A stretch of 64,000 nucleotides of DNA. It comes from Rosa chinensis (taxonomy: Eukaryota; Streptophyta; Magnoliopsida; Rosales; Rosaceae). Every line of letters begins with the position of its first letter. Positions within the stretch are counted from its first letter, which is position 1. The notes under the pieces are model-generated. The model ran no database searches and was not told the DNA's origin. It saw nothing but the letters and a program-made list of their open reading frames with translations. This document shows, in pieces, positions 55,160 to 64,000 of this stretch. A program made the position numbers and the translations under genes. The stretch lies in the NCBI RefSeq assembly GCF_002994745.2, contig NC_037090.1, positions 28,378,501-28,442,500 on the forward strand, written 5' to 3'.

Positions 55160-58100
55160 GGGTGGAGTGTATTTTAACGACACAACCGACATCTTAATGA
55201 TGTGTCCTAAAAAAGTCGTCAATTTCACTTACTCCAAAACAGGTCCCAAATTTGACTCCACGCTCGAGCTCACTCCCTCCCAAAATTTCACTTCCCTCCT
55301 CCTAAATTTCACTTCCCTCCTCCCCCAAATTTTCGACTTCCAAATTTCAGTTGAAACCCACTAGAAGAGGAAAGATGTTGTTTCATTTACTCTCTTTCCA
55401 GTTTTTAGAACAAAAAAAAGAAACTCAATCTGGAAACAAGGTTCGACTCGGTGGAGGAGGTGGCGACTACAAGTCAACTGGTAACACTGGTAACAAGGTT
55501 CGACTTGTGGTAATGGTATGAATCATGTTCTGGGTTGAGAGATGCTGGGAATTTTTCAGTACAAGATGAGGTTAGTAGATTGAATTTGGAGGTTACTCAA
55601 TCTTTATATTTTCTAATTTTTTGTTATACTTGTGTCTTGGGTTGAGAGATTGTGGGAAAAATTTGCTAGGATTGAATGTTTTGGTGCAGTATGTTGAGGT
55701 TACGAACCCATTTTTGATAGGATGATGTTTCGCATATATTGGGATTTAGGGGAGGGAGTGGAATTGGAAAAGCAACGATTGCAAATCGCTGTGGGTTCTT
55801 GGAATTGAACATGATATATATGCTAGTTTCTAATCTTAGTAGTAAACAAGTAGGAAGTACTGAAGTACACGGTGCCTCAATTTCTCCTCATTTTGATTCT
55901 CCGTTCATGCATTTGGAAGTGAACAATGGTTGTAAACCAGTTGAGTTCCTTGTATCCTTCTCTTATGCCATGCATGCTTAAGGCTTGACTAGCTTTGACT
56001 TTTGTGAGGCCAGTTTGTTCATCGTAAATTTTGCTTCACACTATGGATTAATTGGAGATTTTGGTTTATGTGGGATTGCTAAAGATGAGAGAGTTACCTC
56101 TTTAATAGATCTATGTACAATCATTAGTTGACACTTAGAAGGCATAAAAGGTATTAGTATCTCTCTCAGTCAGCATAGGATCGGTGTTCCCGTTTCTCTT
56201 AAGAGTATTAGATTTGAATACCTCTATTTGGATTTACCTCTGTTTGTCATACTGAAGAGGCATATATGGGACAAGTATCTCTCTTGCTCAATTGAATATT
56301 CGCTATGTATTTACCTCTGTTTGTTATACTGAAGAGGCTGCAATTAACTTGTTTCTCTGTGTTTTATTTTCTTTAGTCCTATTCTTCCTATTGTTTAATA
56401 ATGGTCTCTTTGATTAATTGATATAGAAATGGTGTCTGATATATAAGACTTTGTATAATTGGTCTCTTTGAATCATTCTTTGTTGGTATAGAAATGGCCG
56501 GGTACCTTATTGATATGTAGTAGTTTATTAACTGGATGGCCAATACATTAGACATATGGCTGGGTATCATGGGTGTTCAATTAAACAAAGAAATTAGAAT
56601 GCATGTCTGGAAGTGCATAAGAGTGGTTTTATACAAGTGCCAATGATCTTTTGTCAAGATTTCTACAATAGCTACTGAAATTGTTTCAGTTCATATTAGT
56701 GAGTAGCTTGAGTCACTTTTCAAAAAATCATTTTCTAGAGTATCATTTTGTCACTTCAAGTGGTCAGTCATCTACATAAAGTCTACTTTGTACCAAAGGC
56801 TGACCGAAAGGATTTTCAGTACTGTTTTGGAACACTTTGAACCAAATAGAGGAGCAGCACTCCAAAGTAATAATGTAATATCAACGACGTTGCAAAGCTA
56901 TTTGAGTTCTTTTCTAAATCTTGCTTAAAAATGGCAAATTAGACTCGATTTCTTTTAGGTTCTATGTTTCTTATGAGCAATGAATTTTAAATGTTCTATT
57001 GGCTTTGAAACTAAAGGGTTTTTTTCTCTCCTAGTTTCAACAAGACAATGAAGGTCAGTCTCTGCATTCTGGGATTTCCTGTCTGATTTCTATGCATGTC
57101 TGTTGGTGTTTTGGGCATTCCCTGTTAAGAAAGGCAAGAAGGGTTCCAGGTATGATTCCTTTAATTCCACCTCCATCAATTCTTAGCACTGCCACCATCT
57201 TTCTTTTTTCCAAGCTAGTTGGCATTATGTTAGTTCAGTTTGTGATATATAGATTCTAAATCAAGACTACAATGTTTGATGAGTGCAAGCTTTGCAATTC
57301 AGCCAACAACAAAAAAAAAGTTTTGAATATGAAAACCCAGATCAGTTGTGATGTTTATAACTTACTTGATCAATTGATATGTAGTCGATAACATGCTTGA
57401 AATTGTTTCAATTTTGGTCAACAATTGCATGGTTTGGGAAGCCTTGCTTTAGAATGTCAACTTCTTTTTTACTTGCCATTATTGCTGGAATGTGCAAGTT
57501 CTGGTTCTTAGGATGAATTTGATCCCCCAATAATAGAGGTCATAGTCTTTCCACGGGGGGAAATGTAGTATGCCTTGGAAGATTAATAATGGTCTATTTC
57601 TGGTCTAATTCTTCTTAGACTTTTTGTCCTCTTGCAATGTTAGGTGCTTTAGGTGTTTTTTATTTTTATTTTTATTTTATTTTATTTTATTTTATTTTTT
57701 TTAATGTTGCCAACTTGTTAAGTCACTTTGATAGCATTCTATTGGTGTTATAAGCTGTAACAATATTTTTTTCGATCGCAAACAATATCATCAATGTGTT
57801 GATTGATAAAGTCACCAAATTTTGTTTACTTTCTACATCATTGGGGTCATTGTACTGTCTTGCTAGAAATCATGTTGGAAGTAGAAAGGCAAATAAAATG
57901 GCTGTGGAGGTTGCAAGAACCCTAGAAATCTAGGCACAAAGATGAATGAGGAAGACGAAATAGCTAGAGAGAAAAAGCTACCAAACTTTTGATTTTTTCT
58001 TTGAAACTGTTTTTTACAATTGAGCCAAGCTAGCTATTATGAGCTGATTAGTTCCTTTTATACTATTACATGAATAACAAACTCTCTCTAACAGATCAAT

Positions 58101-59030
58101 TAGCACTGACTAATTGCTAGCTGTACTAACTAATAACTAACAGCAGCATGAGATATTTGACACGTACCCTTCTCCAATCTATCACTACAACTAATTTCTC
58201 TCACTTGATCTTTGTCTGAATGAGTACCACGTGTGCATTTTGTTGATGATGAGCCTTGTGATGAGGCTTGTTGACTGAGATCAAATCTTGATCCTTGAAT
58301 TGGTTGACTTGATAGTTGTTTTTTATATGTGTATACTGATCCTTGATTGTGCTGACCTTGATGCATGAGTTACATTCTTCACTTTATCATGTCTATTATT
58401 GTAATAGCCATGCAATATTTTTTTACAATCTGCTCTATCATTTCTAAAAGATTTTTTTCTCCTAAGATTGTATTTATCACTGTTAACTATTGCCGTGCTT
58501 AGGAAGCTAATGGGAAGTTCAAGTTCAGTATTGTAAGGGAAGAAGAGGGCTGAAAAATCCAAGTCATTGAATAAGTGTGTCGAAAGCTAGCAGTAAATAT
58601 TGCTTTGATTGAAAAGTTCCAAGTCATTGAGCAAGTGTGTTGAAAGCTAGCAGTAAATATTGCTTTGATTGAAAGGTTTCAAGTCATTCAGCAAGTGTGT
58701 TGAAAGCTAGCAGTAAATATTACTTTGACTAAAAAGGTTAGAAAATTTTATCTCTTATATATAAGCACATGCATATATTTACACACACACACACACGAAC
58801 ATTTGCTGAGCATGGAATGTTTTATGCTATCGTTTTATCTTGCATGTGATCTTTCTTGTTTGCAACTGCCACATTCTACAGTTTTATATTTGGTTATGTT
58901 TGTTATTAATATATAGTCTCTAAGTTCTTTTGGATTATATTTGCTGAATTGTCTTCACATGCCTTAGTTTACCATTAGTGGTGCTTCATATATGTAAATA
59001 TTTGACATTTAGTATTAATACTAGATATAA
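55160..59030 (+). other. CACTA 5' non-coding region
   Basis: About 3.9 kb with no supported protein. Contains a duplicated AAATTTCACTTCCCTCCTC near 55283-55325, a TTTTA-rich run near 57658-57705, a 3 x 60-bp repeat and a CA microsatellite near 58778-58795. It may hold promoter and untranslated exons of the transposase genes. The frames at 55739-55981 and 58130-58366 are not recognised. Confidence 0.6.
58559..58738 (+). repeat. 60-bp tandem repeat, three copies
   Basis: Units start at 58559, 58619 and 58679 (CCAAGTCATTGA.CAAGTGTGT ... GCTAGCAGTAAATATT), with few mismatches. They lie about 300 bp before the TNP2 start codon. Confidence 0.93.
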
Positions 59031-62000
59031 ATGGATAAAAGTTGGATGTCTATGGATAGAAGATCAGATGAATACGAGAATGGGGTTGATCGGTTTTGTG
59101 AATTTGCTCTACACCATGCTGCTGATCCTACTTCCATTCGTTGTCCTTGTTTAGATTGTGGACATGTTAAACCACAAACTATTATGGAGGTTAGAAATCA
59201 TTTGTTTTGTTATGGTATTGATCAAAGCTATGTTACATGGTATTGGGATGGAGAGCCTATTCCTAGTTCAGATCTGGGAAAAAAAAATGGAATCTGGGAA
59301 AGCTACAATCAAAACATTTTTATGGAAAACACTGTAGATATGGTTGAAGCTGCGAAGGATGAATATGTTAGCAATCCAGAAGCATTTGAGAAGTTGCTGG
59401 AAGATGCCGAGAAACCCATATACGCTGGTTGTGTTAAGTTTACTAAGTTATCAACTCTAGTCAGATTGTATAACTTGAAAGCACAAGGTGGGTGGTCTGA
59501 TAAAAGCTTTTCTGCATTATTGAAATTCTTACAAGAACTACTTCCACAAATGAATGAGATGCCTTCAACCTTGTATGAAGCAAAGAAGACATTAGGGTCC
59601 TTGGGGATGGAGTATGAGAAAATACACGCATGCCCTAATGATTGCATCCTATATAGGAAAGAGTATTCAGAAGCATCTGTATGTCCTACTTGTGGTATGT
59701 CTAGATGGAAGGTTAGTAAGAATTCAAGTGAAGTTAAGAAAAAACAAGTACCAGCAAAGGTTTTATGGTATTTTCCCCCAATCCCTAGATTTAGAAGGAT
59801 GTTTCGTAATAGGGATACAGCAAAAAACTTAATATGGCATGCCACAGAAAGAGAAGAAGATGGTAAACTTCGCCATCCAGCGGACTCTGCTTCATGGAAG
59901 CTTGTAGATCACATGTGGCCAGATTTTGGGGATGACCCTAGAAACCTCCGATTGGCAATTTCAGCAGATGGAATAAATCCTCATGGGAATCTTAGTAGTA
60001 GGTATAGTTGTTGGCCGGTTCTTATGGTCACCTATAACCTACCACCATGGTTGTGTATGAAAAGAAAATTTATTATGCTAACAATGTTAATATCTGGTCC
60101 TAAGCAGCCAGGTAATGACATTGATGTCTATTTGGCACCATTGATAGACGATTTAAAGACTTTGTGGGATGTTGGTGTCAAGGCATATGATGCATACAGA
60201 CAAGAGACCTTTATGTTAAAGGCTATTTTGCTATGGACAATAAATGACTTCCCTGCATATGGGAATTTGTGTGGTTGTAGTGTCAAGGGATATAAAGCGT
60301 GTCCAATTTGTGGTGATAATACACATTCTGAATGGCTAAAGTTTGGTAATAAGGTTTCATTTGCTGGCCATAGAAAATATCTACCGAGTGATCATGTTTT
60401 CAGAAAACAAAAGAGTCCGTTTAATGGTCAACAAGAGTTTGGAACAGCTCCACATCCTTTAAGCGGGGAGGAAATTCTGGAAAGAGTTAAAGGGATTAAA
60501 TCATCATGGGGGAAGAAAGTGTTGAATTCTAAAAAGCCAAAAGTCAAAGTTCAGCTTGGAAAAAGGAAGGCTGTAGATGGAGTTAATGTTAAAAAGAAAA
60601 AGGAGATCAATGATCAGCTTACTAGTTGCTGGAAAAAAAAATCAATATTCTTTGATCTACCGTATTGGAGTTCGTTGCATATTAGACATTGTTTAGATGT
60701 GATGCACATTGAGAAAAACGTGTGCGAGAGTCTAATTGGAACGCTGCTGAACATTCCTGGGAAAAGCAAAGATAGTGTTGCAGCAAGAAAGGATCTTGTG
60801 GAAAAAGGTTTGCGGAAAGGTTTGGCACCTAAGGAAGGCAAAAAAAAGACATATCTCCCTGCCGCACCGTATACATTGTCAAAGAAGGAAAAACAATCAG
60901 TTTGTGGTTCTTTGTTTGGATTTAAGGGACCAAAAAATTTCTCATCCAATTTTAAAAATCTAGTTTCTATGCACGAGTTGAAGCTTTTTGGTCTTAAGTC
61001 TCACGATTGTCATATACTTATGCAACATCTCATTCCGGTGGCTATTCGTGCAGTCTTACCTAAGCATGTGAGATATGCAATTACAAGATTTTGTGAGTTC
61101 TTCAATGCTTTATGCAGCAAAACCATTGATGTTTTACAGCTAGACAAAATTCAAAGTGGTCTTGTTGAGACTTTGTGTTTACTTGAGAAGATATTCCCAC
61201 CATCTTTTTTTGATATAATGGTTCATCTCACAGTCCACCTTATTCGAGAACTGCGGTTATGTGGGCCTGTATATTTGCATTGGATGTACCCATTTGAACG
61301 GTACATGAGTGTCCTAAAAGACTATGTGAGAAATCGCAATCGTCCTGAAGGTTGTATGGCTGAAGCTTATATTGCTGAGGAAGCAGTGGATTTCTGTGCA
61401 GATTACTTGTCTGGAGTACATGCTATTGGACTCCCTCCCAAAGCTCATTTATATCTAAAATATTATAATGCTCCATTAGGAAGTGGATGTGTGGTGACTG
61501 CTTGTTCGAAGCTAAGGCATCAAGCACATCTTTCTGTTTTGGACAACACAGCTGAAGTTCGGCCATATATAGAGTATGTTTTGAATTCCCTACTGTTTAT
61601 TTTACTTACTATTGATGATATAAATAATTCCTACATTATGGCTGAGTTATAATTTGTTTTATGTTATGAACTGCAATATTTGCAGTGAGCATTTGGAGAT
61701 ATTGAAATTGGAGCAACCTCAAAAGTCTAAGGCAGAAAAGTGGCTTAGAGATGAACACAATCGAAGATTTAGCAATTGGTTGCAACAAAGAGTAAGTAGA
61801 ACACAACATATTCTTATTCTTCTTCATTCCAGCAGTATTGTTTATCTTGTAATAATGTTCAAGTGTTAAATCTGGTTTTTATTTTTCATTTTTTATATTT
61901 GTCATTTCTAATGCTTCAAATATTTTCTAATCAACCACTTTCATATTTGTCCAGGTAGAGCTTGAGCTTAATAGTCCTGAAAATGAGATATCAGAAATCT

Positions 62001-62431
62001 TGAGGTGGTTGGCACATGGTCCTCGATGCGAAGTGAAAAAGTTTTCTGGATATACAGTAAATGGATCTGACTATCACACAAAGGCTTGGGATAATGAGCA
62101 TGTCCAACAAAACAGTGGGGTGACCTTAAATGCAGATGCATTGCTAGTTTCTAGTGCCAAAGATAGGAATCCTATAGATGATGAGATGACTTTCTACGGG
62201 GTGATTCAAGAGATATGGGAGCTCAACTACAATAGCTTCACGCGAGTTATGTTTAAATGTGATTGGGTTGCAAACAGTAAGAAGGGGATAAAAGTAGAGG
62301 ATTTTGGATTCACCTTAGTTGACCTTAGTAGGATTGGGCACAAGTCTGATTCATTTGTTTTAGCTGATCTTGTGCAAAAGGTGTTTTACATTGAAGATCC
62401 AGCAGACTCAAGGTGGTCAGTTGTATTATAA
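59031..62431 (+). CDS. CACTA transposase TNP2 (three exons)
   Basis: Exons 59031-61573, 61686-61791 and 61955-62431, with GT...AG introns and consistent phases, encode 1,041 residues. Residues 3-75 are the transposase-associated domain (WMSMDRRSDEYENGVDRFCE, CPCLDC). About 305-520 is the TNP2 domain, with SADGINPHG carrying the first catalytic Asp, then PGNDIDVYLAPLIDDLK, and HCLDVMHIEKNVCE near 556-570. About 660-800 is DUF4218 (YPFERYMSVLKDYVRNRNRPEG). Exon 3 is DUF4216 (FYGVIQEIWELNY ... VFYIEDP). It cuts and inserts CACTA elements. The stop TAA at 62429-62431 is early: 56 further in-frame codons (DWLNEDELGD ...) follow to a TGA at 62600-62602. The protein is therefore slightly truncated, or this copy is just beginning to decay. 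Confidence 0.92.
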
Positions 62432-62602
62432 GCACCCCAATTAGACTGGTTAAATGAAGATGAGCTGGGGGATACTACACTTGATCATCAATCTTTTCCC
62501 CATTCACTGCCATCTATTAATACATTTGATATAATGACTGAGAATGATGCAGTTTATGTGAGAACTGATTGTGAAGGCACATGGGTCGAAGAGCATAGTT
62601 GA

Positions 62603-62829
62603 CTAGTTTCTGCTTTAGATAAATAACAGATGCATGTTGCTGTTGGCATGATGTTAGTTCTGAACTTATTTGCTTGATTAGCTTATTTGCTTGATGTTTT
62701 ATACTGGTGTGGTTTTGTGCTTTGATACATTTATTCTGTATATTGATTGCTGAACAGGTTTGTACTAATGTGGTTTTCTGTTTGTACTAGTGGCAATACT
62801 GATCTGTTTTTTTTTTTTAATTCTTTCAG
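62603..62829 (+). other. Gap between the two CACTA genes
   Basis: T-rich, with repeated TTGCTTGAT and TGTGGTTTT phrases. It ends in a polypyrimidine tract and TTTCAG (62829), an acceptor, so an upstream non-coding exon of the next gene, or readthrough splicing from TNP2, is likely. Confidence 0.5.
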
Positions 62830-62840
62830 GTGTTAAAGTT

Positions 62841-64000
62841 ATGGATCCAGAAGAAGAAAATCATGATACTGAAGATGACTTGTCATCTGATGAGAAGAAG
62901 GGGAGAGGTCCAACTCTGATGTCCGACATTATTCATAGTAGGAGTAAGGGGGCTCGAATGGAAGTCACATATAACAAAAAGGGGCAACCAATTGGTCTGG
63001 GAGGGAAGAGGCTAGCCACTTTTATTGGGGTAATGGCTCGAACTACCATCCCAATCACATATGAGACTTGGCCAGCCGTGAAGAATTCACTTAAAGAAAT
63101 TATATGGAGTATGGTTCAGGTATGTGCAGCGTTATTTTTTAATTTTCCTTATAAGTTTTGTTTGAACTTTGAATAAATTATGGTAATGAGTCAATACTTG
63201 TTTTCTTGCATATTTATAGAAATCATTCATTGTGGATCCAAGAAGCAAGAAAGATGTCTTGAGTAGTGCAGGAAGGAGATGGAAATCATTTAAGAGCACT
63301 TTAACTACAAAATATATATTGAAGTATAAAGATCGACGGAGCCTCTTAAAGAAAAAACCTGAAGAGTACGAGTTCATTACTCAACCTCAGTGGGAAGCTT
63401 TTGTGAAATCTCGATTAACTCCTGAATTTTTGGTAGGCCACATCTTTTGTTTAACATTAGCTTTAGGTGTCCTCTTTCTATTACTTAATGTTTTGTACTC
63501 ATGAGTCATTGTTAAGAATTTAAACTGTTAAAATCTCATGCTTTTGGTTTATGTTAATAGGAAATTCATGAGGACCATTCAAGGAGACGAGCTTTACATG
63601 AGTATGATCATCGAATGTCCAGGAAAGGCTATGCTAATTTGGAAGAGGAACTTGTAAGCACATTTCTAGTGTGAATTTGTTGATATACGTTTATGTGCAT
63701 ATGATCTAATTACATGTTTTTGTAAACAGAAATCTGAGTTAGGGACTGAAGAAGATATTGATAGAGCCATCTTATGGAAGAAAGGGCGTGTCGATAAAAA
63801 GGGTAACTATTTGAGTGAGACAACCAAACAACGTGCTGAGAAAATTGTGAGTTTAGATTTATCGGACCTTAATCATCTTAAAAGCCTAAATGTACATGGT
63901 TGGTTCATGTTTCATATTTGAGTCTCACGATTGGGCGTAATTAATCTTTCTTAGGATGCTTTAACGAAAGACGTGAAAGAAGGAATTGTGTCTGCTGTTG
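62841..64000 (+). CDS. Ptta/En/Spm plant transposase (TNP1/TNPA-like), 3' end outside window
   Basis: Exons 62841-63119, 63220-63432, 63561-63653, 63730-63846 and 63955 onward are all phase 0 with GT/AG borders. The protein starts MDPEEENHDTEDDLSSDEKK (acidic). It continues with RGPTLMSDIIHSRSKGARMEV and YNKKGQPIGLGGKRLATFIGV, then the WKSFKSTLTTKYILKYKD and QPQWEAFVKSRLTPEF segments and EDHSRRALHEYDHRMSRKGY. This is the plant transposase Ptta/En/Spm family, the second protein of CACTA elements that binds subterminal repeats and assists TNP2. It is open to the window edge with no visible lesion. The upstream acceptor at 62829 suggests a 5' untranslated exon. Confidence 0.88.

Larger units (their letters stand above)
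55053..64000 (+). mobile_element. CACTA (En/Spm) DNA transposon, left part
   Basis: Starts CACTACTACAATTATAGG at 55053. Subterminal repeats follow within 150 bp (AAGGACAC three times, and TGTCCTAA inverted). It carries a TNP2-type transposase gene (59031-62431) and a Ptta/TNP1-type gene (62841 onward), both on the plus strand. The right end is outside the window, so it is at least 8.9 kb. The preceding TAG (55050-55052) is the expected 3-bp target duplication. Confidence 0.92.

Noticed and set aside
59309..59845. Minus-strand 178-codon frame
   Set aside because: Antisense shadow of the TNP2 gene.

Overview
The window is nuclear DNA of a dicot plant, probably a rosid and possibly Rosaceae. 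The evidence is intron-split genes, F-box/FBA proteins, a WUSCHEL-type homeobox, LINEs with an RNase H tail, CACTA transposons and many LTRs. The species assignment is an inference. Host genes are few; most of the window is layered mobile DNA and segmental copies.

Layout. 1-2.4 kb: a broken cinnamyl-alcohol-dehydrogenase-like fragment and a two-exon gene on the minus strand resembling the plant three-helical-bundle (HTH) proteins. 2.9-6.7 kb (block A): an F-box gene plus an F-box fragment. 6.7-9.1 kb: an LTR. 9.9-13.5 kb: the 3' end of a LINE split by a 2,952-bp solo LTR. 13.5-14.7 kb (block C). 15.5-16.2 kb: a frameshifted ankyrin-repeat gene. 16.9-25.2 kb: a second copy of block A, opened by a ~2.2-kb insert and a 2,412-bp solo LTR. 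25.7-44.3 kb: an 18.6-kb nest of one LTR family (called R here), bounded as a whole by the 5-bp duplication GATAC. 44.4-47.8 kb: a second copy of the LTR/LINE stretch (block B). 48.3-50.4 kb: a terminal-inverted-repeat element carrying a MITE. 50.4-51.6 kb: block C inverted. 51.7-53.4 kb: a solo R LTR. 54.3 kb to the end: an R LTR cut by a large CACTA transposon with TNP2 and Ptta/TNP1-type genes, running off the window.

The most unusual content is in the R nest. Two tandem R elements that share one LTR each carry, antisense to gag, a captured and apparently processed WUSCHEL-like coding sequence with homeodomain, WUS box and EAR-like tail. One copy has a single stop codon. The other is open for the same 193 codons but is split by a 1,853-bp solo LTR with a clean GGAAC duplication. 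The third R element, in opposite orientation, has an intact gag-like gene and no WUS.

A second striking structure is an array of about nine hairpins in the solo LTR at 22.8-23.1 kb. The loop is conserved and the 8-bp stems change on both sides together. Paralogous blocks give empty-site proof for several insertions, so the order of events can be read directly.
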